From Pseudorhodoferax sp. Leaf265 (lineage in GTDB: Bacteria > Pseudomonadota > Gammaproteobacteria > Burkholderiales > Burkholderiaceae_C), in contig NZ_LMMT01000002.1 of NCBI RefSeq assembly GCF_001422365.1, positions 62,001 through 126,000 on the forward strand: a stretch of 64,000 nt of DNA, in the 5' to 3' direction. The notes under the pieces are model-generated. The model searched no databases and was not told where the DNA came from. It worked only from the letters and a program-made list of their open reading frames with translations. Numbering within the stretch: position 1 is the first letter of the stretch; each line of letters begins with the position of its first letter. Positions 1-7,980 of the stretch are shown one piece after another. The position numbers were made by a program, and so were the translations under genes.

Positions 1-1506
1 CTGGGCACCAACGACGGCTCGCGCGGCGCCGCGCTGGCCGTGGACGCCGGCACCGGCGAACTCAAGTGGTATTTCTTCGGCATCCCCGGCCCCGGCGAGT
101 TCGGCTACGACACCTGGGGCGGCGGCCCGCAGAGCGGCGCCACGCCCTGGATCCACCCGGCGGTGGACCCGGAGCTCAACCTCGTCTACTGGACCTTCGG
201 CAACGCGCGCGGCGGCTCATCGCAGGACGGCTCGCAGCGCCCGGGCCAGAACCTGTTCGCCAACTCCATCGTCGCCACCGACGCCAAAACCGGCGCCTAC
301 AAGTGGCACTTCCAGTCCGTGCACCATGACATCTGGGACATGGACAACGTCAACGCGCCCGTGCTGGCGGATGTGACCGTCAAGGGCAAGCCGCGCAAGG
401 CCGTGATCTATGGCAGCAAGACGGCCATGTGGTACATCCTGGACCGCACCGACGGCACGCCGCTGGTCGGCATCGACGAGAAGCCCGTGCCGCAGGACGC
501 GCGCCAGAACACCTGGCCCACGCAGCCCTATCCGCGCGGCGACGCCTGGATGCCGCTGTGCGTGACCGACAGTGGCCCGGCCCGCGCCGTGCCCAACTTC
601 AAGCGCGGCTGCCTGTACTCCGCGCACTGGGACGAACCCGTGCTGTCCATCCCCGGCCAGGGCGGCGGCGGCGACTGGAGCCATGTGTCCTTCAGCCACA
701 GCACCAAGCTGGTCTACACCGGCTTCGGCTATGTGAGCTCGGCCCACTCGCTGACGGAGGCCAGCAACGGCCTGCGCCCGCTGGGCACGGAGATGACGGG
801 CGGCATCGTGGCCATCGACCCGGCCACCAACAAGATCCGCTGGAAAAAGGACATGCCGTACTCGCTGGCCCACGGCAACGGCATCCTGACCACGGCGTCG
901 GACCTGCTGTTCATCGGCCAGCCCGACGGCAACCTGCTGGGCATGGACGCGCTGAACGGCCGCGAGCTGTGGCGCTTCCAGACCGGCGCGGCCATCAGCG
1001 CCAGCCCCATCACCTACGAGGTCAACGGCGAGCAGTACATGGCGATCTATGCCGGCGGCACCGGCATCCCCTATGGTGACTCGGCCCAGCGCGGCGACCA
1101 CCTGTGGGCCTTCAAGGTCGGCGGCACCGTGCCGCAGGCGGCCGAGCCGACCAAGCCCGTGATCCGCCGGCCGATCAACGCCGCGGCGGTCGAGGGCAGC
1201 GTGGTCAACAACACCGTGACCTTGGCCCGGCAGTGGAGTGGTGGCCAGGTGGGCGCCGCCGAAGCCGGCGGCACGAACGCGATGGCACCACAGCACCTGC
1301 GCGTGCCGGTGGGCACCACGGTGACCTTCCACAACCCGGCCACCAACGCCAAGCAGCATTGCGCCACGCAGTTCTTCGAAGGCCTGTTCAATGCCGGGCC
1401 GCTGGCACCGGGCCAGTCGTTCCAGTACACGTTCAGCGAACGCGGCGAGTACTTCTACAACGACTGCACCGATCCGCGCTCGACCGGCAAGGTCGTCGTG
1501 TACTGA
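1..1506 (+). CDS. PQQ-dependent dehydrogenase with C-terminal cupredoxin-like domain (5' end missing)
   Basis: The reading frame is open from base 1, so the N-terminus lies outside the window. About 500 residues of an eight-bladed PQQ propeller are present, with blade motifs such as AVDAGTGELKW, HHDIWDMD and LNGRELWRF. Family members oxidise alcohols or sugars in the periplasm using pyrroloquinoline quinone. The last ~75 residues form a separate cupredoxin-like beta-sandwich (PVGTTVTFHNP, QHCATQFFEG, GEYFYNDC). A plastocyanin copper site needs His, Cys, His and Met; here the final loop reads CTDPRSTGK, so the second His and the Met are absent and copper binding is doubtful. In this family the C-terminal position is often taken by cytochrome c instead. 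The substrate cannot be named. A 10-bp hairpin follows the stop. Confidence 0.88.
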   Translation: MGTNDGSRGAALAVDAGTGELKWYFFGIPGPGEFGYDTWGGGPQSGATPWIHPAVDPELNLVYWTFGNARGGSSQDGSQRPGQNLFANSIVATDAKTGAYKWHFQSVHHDIWDMDNVNAPVLADVTVKGKPRKAVIYGSKTAMWYILDRTDGTPLVGIDEKPVPQDARQNTWPTQPYPRGDAWMPLCVTDSGPARAVPNFKRGCLYSAHWDEPVLSIPGQGGGGDWSHVSFSHSTKLVYTGFGYVSSAHSLTEASNGLRPLGTEMTGGIVAIDPATNKIRWKKDMPYSLAHGNGILTTASDLLFIGQPDGNLLGMDALNGRELWRFQTGAAISASPITYEVNGEQYMAIYAGGTGIPYGDSAQRGDHLWAFKVGGTVPQAAEPTKPVIRRPINAAAVEGSVVNNTVTLARQWSGGQVGAAEAGGTNAMAPQHLRVPVGTTVTFHNPATNAKQHCATQFFEGLFNAGPLAPGQSFQYTFSERGEYFYNDCTDPRSTGKVVVY

Positions 1507-1518
1507 CAGCCCCCGAGG

Positions 1519-1542
1519 CCCCGCTGCCGGATGGCGGTGGGG
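1519..1542 (+). terminator. Hairpin after the PQQ dehydrogenase gene
   Basis: CCCCGCTGCC and GGCGGTGGGG pair over 10 bp (two G-T pairs) around a GGAT tetraloop, 12 bases after the stop codon. There is no clear T-run, so it may be a weak terminator or an mRNA-stabilising end. Confidence 0.5.
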
Positions 1543-1573
1543 CGCACCTTCCTGATCCCACCGGAGACATGAC

Positions 1574-2341
1574 TTGAACCACCGCATCACCTCGCTCGGC
1601 CTGGCCCTGGCCCTCACGCTCGGCGCTGCCGCCAGCCAGGCCGCCGTCGCCCGCTTCGACACCACCAGCTTCGGCTACAGCGTTTCCAGCGGCGCGCTGA
1701 ACTGGTCCACCACCGACCAGTACCAGCGCTTGGACACCGAGGCCGCCTCCGGCGGTGGCACGTTGGGCTACGACAGTGCTTCCAACGACTGGAGCAGCTG
1801 GGCCAGCCAGGCCCTGTCGGCGTCCAGCCCCTACGCCGGCGCATCGGCCGCCGCGGGAGCGCAGACGCTGCAGGGCAACGCCCAGGCCACCCGCACCAAC
1901 CTGCTGCCCATCGACCTGTCCTCGCACACCAGCCGGGCCTATGCCAACCAGTCCGGCGTGTTCAGCCTGACCGAGGACGGCACCGTCACGTTCACCATCG
2001 GCTGGCGCATCGAGGTGCAGGGCGATGCGTCCGATCCGCTGGCCGACTACGGCCAGGCCATGATGGCGCTGATGGCCGGCGCCTACGACGGCAGCGCGGC
2101 CACGTCGCTGAACGCAGAACTGTTCTCGTTCGACGCCGTGAGCGGCCTGGCCGTGGCCACCGGCACCTGGGTCTTCGACGTCGCACTGCTCGCCGGCCAG
2201 CTGGGCTACTACGACCTGACCGGCACGGCCAGCGCCGAAGCCAGCGCCCAGGGCGCCAGCGAAGTGCCCGAGCCAGGCAGCCTGGCGCTGCTCGGCGCGG
2301 GCCTGGTGGCGCTGCTGGGCCTGCGCCGCCGCCGCGTCTGA
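1574..2341 (+). CDS. PEP-CTERM sorting domain protein
   Basis: A 255-residue exported protein. It has an N-terminal signal peptide (LGLALALTLGAAASQAAVA) and a classical C-terminal PEP-CTERM tail: VPEPGSLALL, a hydrophobic helix, then RRRR. Such tails are recognised by exosortase (EpsH/XrtA), which cleaves and probably attaches the protein at the cell surface; no exosortase lies in this window. The middle is Ser/Ala/Gly-rich without a recognised catalytic domain. The start is TTG at 1574, set by GGAG at 1563-1566 with 7-nt spacing. An ATG-ACT-TGA minimal ORF at 1569-1577 overlaps this start, but it sits too close to the GGAG to be the main start. Function is unknown beyond surface sorting. Confidence 0.8.
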   Translation: MNHRITSLGLALALTLGAAASQAAVARFDTTSFGYSVSSGALNWSTTDQYQRLDTEAASGGGTLGYDSASNDWSSWASQALSASSPYAGASAAAGAQTLQGNAQATRTNLLPIDLSSHTSRAYANQSGVFSLTEDGTVTFTIGWRIEVQGDASDPLADYGQAMMALMAGAYDGSAATSLNAELFSFDAVSGLAVATGTWVFDVALLAGQLGYYDLTGTASAEASAQGASEVPEPGSLALLGAGLVALLGLRRRRV

Positions 2342-2347
2342 ACATCG

Positions 2348-2379
2348 ACGGCCCCCGTGCCTGCGGGCGCGGGGGCCGT
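2348..2379. terminator. Strong hairpin between convergent PEP-CTERM genes
   Basis: ACGGCCCCCG and CGGGGGCCGT form a perfect 10-bp stem with a 12-nt loop, 6 bases after the stop of the upstream PEP-CTERM gene. It can act on both strands. Confidence 0.7.
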
Positions 2380-2390
2380 TCCGAAGAGAG

Positions 2391-2409
2391 GGCCCGGCAC
2401 CGCCGGGCC
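2391..2409 (-). terminator. Terminator hairpin of the minus-strand PEP-CTERM gene
   Basis: GGCCCGGC and GCCGGGCC form a perfect 8-bp stem with a 3-nt loop, 7 bases past the stop of the gene ending at 2417 on the minus strand. With the 2348-2379 hairpin it insulates the convergent pair. Confidence 0.65.
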
Positions 2410-2416
2410 TTGTGCT

Positions 2417-2959
2417 TCAGGCCTGCGGGCGGCGTGCGCGGCGCGACCAGCCCAGGCCGGCCAGGCCGGCCAGCAGCAGGGCGGCGCTGGCCGGTTCGGG
2501 CACGTCGTTGACCAGGGTCAGCGTCAGGCTGCCCAGGTTCACGTAGCCCAGGTACTCCTTGCTGACGGACAGGTTCAGTGCGCCGTCCTGCAACAGCGCC
2601 AGCTCGGCCCCCGTGAAGGTGTAGCTCCAGGCCGTGGGCGGACTCACCTCGCTGTTGGTCGAGCAGTCGTCCCACAGCGAGCAATAACCGACTTCGACGC
2701 CGTCGCCATACACGTACACCTCGGTCGTCGTGCTGGAAAAGCCATTGCCGAAGGTGCCGCTCAGCGTGGCCGACAGGATATTGCCTGCGGTGGAGAAATT
2801 GAATTGGCCGACATTCAGGCTCAGGGGCCAGGAGCCCCAGACGCTGTCGCCGGTGCTGAAATCGGCCAGCGTGCTGGTCACCACGCCGGCCTGTGCCACA
2901 GCGGCACCCGCCGCCAGCAATCCAGCGGCGACCAGCTTTTTCATTCTGGAAAAACGCAT
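2417..2959 (-). CDS. PEP-CTERM sorting domain protein, small
   Basis: About 180 residues. It starts with a signal peptide (KKLVAAGLLAAGAAVAQAG) and ends with VPEPASAALLLAGLAGLGW followed by a basic tail, the PEP-CTERM exosortase signal. The body is beta-rich and includes two Cys in YCSLWDDCS; no enzyme motif is visible. A GTG at 2965 would add two residues, but GGAG lies five bases before the ATG at 2959, which is the preferred start. The gene is convergent with the other PEP-CTERM gene and separated from it by two hairpins, so the two are regulated independently. The AT-richer upstream region is shared with the divergent ThuA-like gene. Specific role unknown. Confidence 0.78.
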   Translation of the reverse strand: MRFSRMKKLVAAGLLAAGAAVAQAGVVTSTLADFSTGDSVWGSWPLSLNVGQFNFSTAGNILSATLSGTFGNGFSSTTTEVYVYGDGVEVGYCSLWDDCSTNSEVSPPTAWSYTFTGAELALLQDGALNLSVSKEYLGYVNLGSLTLTLVNDVPEPASAALLLAGLAGLGWSRRARRPQA

Positions 2960-3280
2960 AAACACTCCAAGTCGTTGAATCTACAAGCCCCCTTCGTCCC
3001 AACCCATTGTCAAGACACAAAAAATTGGTGGCACGCGAGTCTAGTGATTTGGCATGGAAGATCTTTCCATGCTTCCCCTCTTGACGGTTGCAGCTTTTTG
3101 CAACAGGATTGGAAAAGTATTCCACATGCTTTGATTCCTTGAAATCAGGCGAATAACGAAAGGGGGAGACATATTCATCCAGCCAAGTTGCACAGCGCCT
3201 GATCCACATGCCAGAGGCTGTTGATTCGCCTATTGCACCGGCGCAGCTTCGTTTTCTCATTTCTCTGAAGGATTAACTCC
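2960..3280. promoter_or_regulatory. Intergenic promoter region with three inverted repeats
   Basis: This 321-bp stretch lies between divergent genes and is clearly more AT-rich than its surroundings. It holds a perfect repeat GCATGGAA-5-TTCCATGC (3052-3072), a second repeat GTTGCA-6-TGCAAC (3087-3104), and arms AGGCGAAT/ATTCGCCT at 3147-3154 and 3224-3231. TTGACG at 3081-3086 (plus strand) and TTGACA at 3008-3013 (minus strand) resemble -35 boxes, but neither has a convincing -10 at the right distance. Operators for divergent promoters are the likeliest reading. No gene is seen here. Confidence 0.45.
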
Positions 3281-4246
3281 ATGCATCGAAGAATCGATGG
3301 ACAGGGCGGCCGCCGCATGCTCGCCTGCGCCGTGGCGCTGGCGGGCGCGGGCCTCGCGCCCGCAGCCTTTGCCCAGCAGGGGGCGCCCGCGCCGGGCAGC
3401 CTCGACACGCAGTACAACGCCTGCCGCGGCACCAACCCCAATTGCTACAACGACTGGGGCGCGTTCGCCAACACGCCGAACAAGGTGCTGATCTACTCGC
3501 GCACCGCCGGCCCGCGCCACGCCAACCTCGGCCCGGCCCTGGCCCCTGGCCTGAACCCGCCGCTGGCAGCCGCCAACGCGGTGCAGAACGGCCTGGTCCG
3601 CCTGCTGGCCGCCGAGGGCATCCAGGCCGACTGGACCGAGGACGTGGCCCGCATGACCAGCCTGAACGGCTACAAGGCCATCATCTTCGCCAGCGCGCTC
3701 TGGGACCACGCCAAGAGCGCCGCCGGCGGCACGCAGCTGGACGCGGCACGCCATGCGCTGCGCCAGTACATGCGCCGCGGCGGCGGCTTCGTGGGCATCC
3801 ACAACGCCTTCGGCACCGAATACAACTGGCCCTACTACGAAGGCCTGCTGGGCAACGCCAACTTCTACGACCACGGCGCCAACCAGAACGGCACCGTGCG
3901 CGTGGTCAACAAGAACGACAGCTCCACCTCCATGCTGCCGGCCAGCTGGGCGTTCAAGGACGAGTGGTACACGCTGATGCCGTACCCGACCAACGTGAAG
4001 TTCCTGATGGTGGTGGACACCAACTCGCTGGCCACCAAGCGCAGCACGCACCCAGGCCACGGAAAGATGCACCCGGTGTCCTGGTGCCAGTACTACGACG
4101 GCGGCCGCTCCTGGGTGACCACGCTGGGCCACGACGCCGGCGCCTTCGCGCAGGACACCTCCACCTTCCCGGGCGCTGCCGAATTCCAGAAACACGTCGT
4201 CGCCGGCATCAAGTCGGCCATGGGCCTGGTGCCCTTCTGCAAATGA
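3281..4246 (+). CDS. ThuA-like domain secreted protein, copy 1
   Basis: A 321-residue protein with a signal peptide ending near AFAQ (about residue 30) and a ThuA-like domain, a class I glutamine-amidotransferase-like fold. Motifs include VLIYSRTAGPRHAN near the N-terminus, RRGGGFVGIHNAFGTEYNW in the middle, and PVSWCQYYDGGRSWVTTLGH near the end. ThuA proteins are linked to sugar metabolism (trehalose utilisation, 3-keto-glycosides), but the reaction of secreted members is poorly known. AAGGA at 3267 supports the ATG at 3281. A near-identical second copy lies 44 bp downstream in the same direction. The neighbouring PQQ dehydrogenase and secretion genes suggest an extracytoplasmic role; the substrate is not inferable. 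Confidence 0.85.
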   Translation: MHRRIDGQGGRRMLACAVALAGAGLAPAAFAQQGAPAPGSLDTQYNACRGTNPNCYNDWGAFANTPNKVLIYSRTAGPRHANLGPALAPGLNPPLAAANAVQNGLVRLLAAEGIQADWTEDVARMTSLNGYKAIIFASALWDHAKSAAGGTQLDAARHALRQYMRRGGGFVGIHNAFGTEYNWPYYEGLLGNANFYDHGANQNGTVRVVNKNDSSTSMLPASWAFKDEWYTLMPYPTNVKFLMVVDTNSLATKRSTHPGHGKMHPVSWCQYYDGGRSWVTTLGHDAGAFAQDTSTFPGAAEFQKHVVAGIKSAMGLVPFCK

Positions 4247-4290
4247 GCGCGCCCCGCTTGGCCACCACCTCTTCGATCCAAGGAAACACC

Positions 4291-5224
4291 ATGTCCCGTA
4301 CGACCCGCGCCCTGGGCGCCGCCTTCGCCCTGTTCCTGGCCGGTACCGCCCAGGCCCAGACCGGCGCCCCCGCACCCGGCAGCCTCGACCCCTACTACAA
4401 GGTCTGCCGCGGCACCAATCCGAACTGCTACAACGATTGGGGCGCATTCGCCAACACGCCCAACAAGGTGCTGATCTACTCGCGCACGGCCGGCCCGCGC
4501 CATGCCAACCTGGGTCCGGCGCTGGGCCCGGGCCTGAACCCGACGCTGGCACCGGCCAACGCCGTGCAAAACGGGCTGATCCGCCTGCTGGCCGCCGAGG
4601 GCATCCAGGCCGACTGGACCGAGGACGTGGCCCGCATGACCAGCCTGAACGGCTACAAGGCCATCATCTTCGCCAGCGTGGGACCACAGCAAGACCGCGG
4701 CCGGCGGCACGCAGCTGGACGCCGCGCGCCACGCGCTGCGCCAGTACATGCGCCGCGGCGGCGGCTTCGTGGGCATCCACAACGCCTTCGGCACCGAATA
4801 CAACTGGCCCTACTACGAAGGCCTCTTGGGCAACGCCAACTTCTACGATCACGGCGCCAACCAGGACGGCACGGTGCAGGTGGTCAACAAGAACGACGCC
4901 TCGACCGAGATGCTGCCCGACAACTTCGGCTTCAAGGACGAGTGGTACACGCTGATGCCGTTCCCGACCAACGTGAAGTTCCTGCTGACGGTGGACACCA
5001 ACTCGCTGGCCACCAAGCGCGGCACGCACCCGGGCCACGGCAGCTTCCACCCGGTGTCGTGGTGCCAGTACTACGACGGCGGCCGTTCCTGGGTGACCAC
5101 GCTGGGCCACGACGGCGGCGCCTTCGCAGCCGATACCTCGACCTTCCGCGGCGCGGCCGAGTTCCAGAAGCACATCGTGGCCGGCATCAAGTCGGCCATG
5201 GGCCTGGTGCCCTTCTGCCGCTGA
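4291..5224 (+). pseudogene. ThuA-like secreted protein, copy 2, broken by a 5-nt deletion
   Basis: A tandem paralogue of the gene at 3281, with its own signal peptide (ALFLAGTAQAQ) and an AAGGA ribosome site. Up to AIIFAS (base 4677) it differs from copy 1 at about eight of ~105 mature positions. There copy 1 reads agc-gcg-ctc-tgg, but this copy reads agc-g-tgg, five bases shorter, so the rest (WDHSK to VPFCR, bases 4679-5224) lies in another frame. The downstream part is well conserved (GGGFVGIHNAFGTEYNW, PVSWCQYYDGGRSW), so the break is recent or an assembly error. The broken frame has no stop: it runs to 5224 and joins in frame with the ELWxxDGT gene. It is annotated as one interrupted gene. 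Confidence 0.8.
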
Positions 5225-5226
5225 GC

Positions 5227-6678
5227 ATGGCTGGGCAGGGCCAGAACTGGCGCCGCCGGCTGGCGGTGCTGGCGGCCGGCTTCGCCGTGCTGCACGCGGC
5301 GGCGCAGATCGACCTGGTGCCGCTGCGCCACCCGGGCGGCATGGTCACGCTGCCCGGCGGCACGCTGCTGCTGGCGGCCGATGCCGGCGACGGCGGCCAT
5401 GGCGCGGAGCTGTGGGCCGTCGACGCGCGCGACGGCAGCCGCCGCCTCGTGCGCGACATCCGGCCCGGGCCGCTGGGTTCGTACCCGAGCGGGCTCACGC
5501 TCTGGCGCGGCCATGCCTACTTCGCGGCCGACGACGGCCAGCACGGCCTGGAGCTGTGGCGCAGCGACGGCAGCACCGAGGGCACGGTGCGTGTGGCCGA
5601 TCTGCGCGCGGGCCCCGAGGGTTCGCTGCCCAACGGTTTCGTGGCCTTCGGCGACGCGCTGTACTTCTCGGCCGACGACGGGCGCCACGGTTTTGAGCTC
5701 TGGCGCACCCAGGGCACGGTCGAGACCACGGTCCTGGTGGCCGACATCCACCCCGGCGCGCCGGGCGGCCTGCCGCGCCAGCTCACGGTGGTCGGCGGCG
5801 CGCTGCTGTTCAGCGCCAACGACGCCGAAGGCGGCACCGAGCTGTGGCGTAGCGACGGCACGGCCGCCGGCACCCGCCGCGTGCTGGACATCCGGGCCGA
5901 TGGCGATGCCAACCCCGAGCAGCTCACGCGCGTGGGCGATACGCTGTTCTTCACGGCCGACGACGGCCGCCATGGCCGCGAGCTGTGGCGCAGCGACGGC
6001 ACGCCCGCGGGCACGCAGCTGGTGGCCGACATCCGGCCCGGCCGCGACAGCGCGCAGCCGCGCCACCTGGTGCAGGCCGGCCGCTGGCTCTGGTTCGCGG
6101 CCGACGACGGCCGCCATGGCATCGAGCTGTGGCGCAGCGACGGCAGTGCCGCCGGCACGGCCCTGGTGGCCGACATCCGCCCCGGCCCCGCCAATGCGCT
6201 GCCCAGCCACCTCACCGCGCTGGGCGATCGGGTGGTGTTCGCGGCCTACGACGGCGTGCACGGCGTGGAGCCCTGGGTCAGCGACGGCACGGCCGCGGGC
6301 ACGCGGCTGCTCGCGGACATCCACAGCGGCCCCGGCCATTCCAACGCCTGGGCCTTCAAGCGGCTGGGCGACCGCGTCGTGTTCGCGGCCGACGACGGCC
6401 GCCTGGGCATGGAGGTCTGGCAGACGCGCGGACAGCCGCAGGACGTGCAGCTGCTGCGCGACGAGCGTGCCGGTGCACCCGGTGCCTTCCCGCGCGGCTT
6501 CGTCGCGCTGGGCGAGCGCATCGCCTTCGTGGCCGAAGCCGCCGACGGCGCGACCTACCTCGCGCTCGACGGACCGGCGGGGCGGAACTGCGGCAGCGCC
6601 GACAGCGGCACCGTGGGCAAGGCGCCGGGCGCGGCCGGCTGTGTGGCCTCGGCGCCTTCCTCCTCGGCCACGCGGTAG
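5227..6678 (+). CDS. ELWxxDGT repeat protein
   Basis: A 483-residue exported protein. After a short signal peptide (LAVLAAGFAVLHAAAQ) it consists of about eight repeats of ~48 residues, each centred on ELW-x-x-DG-T (ELWRSDGSTEGT, ELWRSDGTAAGT, EPWVSDGTAAGT), joined by DIRPGP and ADDGRHG motifs. This repeat family is predicted to form a beta-propeller; its function is unknown. The ATG at 5227 is 2 bp after the stop of the broken ThuA-like gene, so the two were probably one transcription unit. The last ~40 residues are low-complexity and lie over the 3' end of the convergent pseudopilin gene (overlap 6555-6678), so the true C-terminus could be shorter in function. Confidence 0.8.
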   Translation: MAGQGQNWRRRLAVLAAGFAVLHAAAQIDLVPLRHPGGMVTLPGGTLLLAADAGDGGHGAELWAVDARDGSRRLVRDIRPGPLGSYPSGLTLWRGHAYFAADDGQHGLELWRSDGSTEGTVRVADLRAGPEGSLPNGFVAFGDALYFSADDGRHGFELWRTQGTVETTVLVADIHPGAPGGLPRQLTVVGGALLFSANDAEGGTELWRSDGTAAGTRRVLDIRADGDANPEQLTRVGDTLFFTADDGRHGRELWRSDGTPAGTQLVADIRPGRDSAQPRHLVQAGRWLWFAADDGRHGIELWRSDGSAAGTALVADIRPGPANALPSHLTALGDRVVFAAYDGVHGVEPWVSDGTAAGTRLLADIHSGPGHSNAWAFKRLGDRVVFAADDGRLGMEVWQTRGQPQDVQLLRDERAGAPGAFPRGFVALGERIAFVAEAADGATYLALDGPAGRNCGSADSGTVGKAPGAAGCVASAPSSSATR

Positions 6679-7115
6679 ACGAAGCGCCAGTCGGCCAGGG
6701 TGGCGGCGTCCTCGAAGGCGGTGTCGAAGCGGCCGAAGCCCTGGCGCTTGAGCGGCACCGCCGTCGAGCGGCTGTGCACGCCCAGGATGCCGCCGCTGGG
6801 TGCCGGCACCAGCACCCAGTCGCCGCCCGTCACCGGGTCCAGGTAGATGCGGCGCAGGTGGCGCTGCGTGGTGGGCCAGCGCTTGTCCAGCAGCAGGTCG
6901 TCCAGCCGCTGCGGAAAGCGGTGCTGCTGGCCCAGCGGCACCTCCTCGTAGTAGCGCTTGATCGCGGCGCGGATCTGGTCGCCGGCGAACAGCAGCTCGG
7001 CCTCGCGCTCGCGCTGGGCGTGCACGCTCCACAGGCTGCCCGTGGCCGCCAGGCCCGCGCCCAGCAGCGCCACGGCCAGCAGCAGGCCCAGGTAGGTGAA
7101 GCCGCGCTGGTTCAC
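6555..7115 (-). CDS. Pseudopilin-like protein lacking Glu5
   Basis: A 186-residue last gene of the secretion operon. It begins with a type IV prepilin peptide (QRG then FTYLGLLLAVALLGAG) and continues with a helical stretch (REREAELLFAGDQIRAAIKRYYEE) and a short beta domain with a calcium-loop-like LDPVTGGDW segment. The residue at position +5 after the Gly cleavage site is Gly, not the usual Glu. GspK tip pseudopilins also lack Glu5, but they are much longer (about 300 residues). The GTG start at 7115 overlaps the preceding stop (GTGA), indicating translational coupling. The 3' end overlaps the convergent ELWxxDGT gene by 124 bp. A minor pilin of the pseudopilus tip is plausible. Confidence 0.75.
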   Translation of the reverse strand: MNQRGFTYLGLLLAVALLGAGLAATGSLWSVHAQREREAELLFAGDQIRAAIKRYYEEVPLGQQHRFPQRLDDLLLDKRWPTTQRHLRRIYLDPVTGGDWVLVPAPSGGILGVHSRSTAVPLKRQGFGRFDTAFEDAATLADWRFVYRVAEEEGAEATQPAAPGALPTVPLSALPQFRPAGPSSAR

Positions 7116-7501
7116 AGGGCGGACAGCTCGACGCCGCCGCGCGTCTTGCCCGGCGCGCCGCTGCGCACGTCGTAGACGCGGCCCGGTGCGGCGCGGCCGT
7201 CGGCGGCGGCCGGCGGCGGCACGAAGATCCAGCTCTCGCTGCTGTCGGTGTAGGGGTCCACCGGCGGCGCGCGCAGGTAGCGCCGGCGCACCAGTTCCGC
7301 GAGGTCGTCCGGGTAGCGGCCGGTGTCGGCGTAGAACTTGTCGATGTTGTCGCGCATGACCGCCAGCGACTGGCGCAGCGCGTTCTCGCGCGCGTGCTCG
7401 ACCGCGCCGAAGTAGCGCGGCGCTGCGATCGACAGCAGCGTGGCCAGGATGGCCATGACCACCAGCAGCTCCACCAGGGTGAATCCACGCCGCTCGCGCA
7501 T
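7112..7501 (-). CDS. Pseudopilin (GspG-like), short
   Basis: A 129-residue protein with a perfect class III prepilin signal (RRG then FTLVELLVVMAILATLL, Glu5 present). It continues into the amphipathic N-terminal helix and a domain with DTGRYPDDLAELV and DPYTDSSESW, as in GspG/PilE-type pseudopilins. It should be cleaved and N-methylated by a prepilin peptidase, which is not encoded in this window and is presumably shared with type IV pili. The ATG at 7501 overlaps the stop of the upstream pseudopilin by one base (TGATG), and its own stop overlaps the next start (GTGA), so it is translationally coupled on both sides. Confidence 0.82.
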   Translation of the reverse strand: MRERRGFTLVELLVVMAILATLLSIAAPRYFGAVEHARENALRQSLAVMRDNIDKFYADTGRYPDDLAELVRRRYLRAPPVDPYTDSSESWIFVPPPAAADGRAAPGRVYDVRSGAPGKTRGGVELSAL

Positions 7502-7980
7502 CACCAGTCCCGGTAGGGGCGGCCGTTCAGGCCGGTGCGGTCCGACAGCGAATGCACGTCGTACACGTCCTTGCCGGGCTGCGGCTGGTCGGCCGGCGAG
7601 GCGTAGCTGCGCAGGCCCCAGGTCTGGGCGGCGGGCACGCTGCCGTCGCCCGTGAAGAAGGGGTCGGGCGGCACGCGGCGCAGGAAGCGCAGGGGCCGGC
7701 CCTGCGGGTCGCGCGCGTCGGTGGCGCCGTCCACCAGCGCCTGCAGCGTGGGCGGGTAGCCGGTGGCATCGCTCGCGCGCGGCACGCTGCCGGCCTCCGT
7801 GGCGCGCTTGTAGTCGTCGATGGCCTGGCGGATCTGGCGCAGCGCGCTGCGCAGCTCGGCCTCCTTGGTGCGTTGCACGGCCAGTTCGGCCAGCGGCAGC
7901 GCCATGGCCGCCAGCACGCCGACGATGGCCACGGTGACCGTCAGTTCGACGAGCGTGAAGCCGCGGTGGCGCCGGTTCAT
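7501..7980 (-). CDS. Pseudopilin (GspG/GspH-like)
   Basis: A 159-residue prepilin: basic leader MNRRHRG, then FTLVELTVTVAIVGVLAAM with Glu5, then a long helix (KEAELRSALRQIRQAIDDYKRA) and a loop domain containing DPQGRPLRFLRRVPPDPFF. The sequence resembles major pseudopilins more than GspI/J. Its ATG overlaps the stop of the secretin gene (ATGA at 7977-7980), and its stop overlaps the next pseudopilin. It is one of four pseudopilin genes in the operon (with GspG at 15546 and two downstream). Likely a fibre subunit of the secretion pseudopilus at the inner membrane. Confidence 0.82.
   Translation of the reverse strand: MNRRHRGFTLVELTVTVAIVGVLAAMALPLAELAVQRTKEAELRSALRQIRQAIDDYKRATEAGSVPRASDATGYPPTLQALVDGATDARDPQGRPLRFLRRVPPDPFFTGDGSVPAAQTWGLRSYASPADQPQPGKDVYDVHSLSDRTGLNGRPYRDW

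Noticed and set aside
3029-3045. Sigma-54 promoter (TGGCACG) upstream of the ThuA-like gene
   Set aside because: The -24 element matches, but the required GC of the -12 element at fixed spacing is absent.
3442-6678. 1078-codon plus-strand frame as a single large protein
   Set aside because: Its first part is an out-of-frame reading of ThuA-like copy 1. Only 4291-4677 and 5227-6678 are meaningful; the join results from the frameshift in copy 2.
5071-7488. 805-codon minus-strand frame across the ELWxxDGT and pseudopilin genes
   Set aside because: No recognisable domain; it crosses both real genes, which have signal peptides and repeat motifs in other frames.
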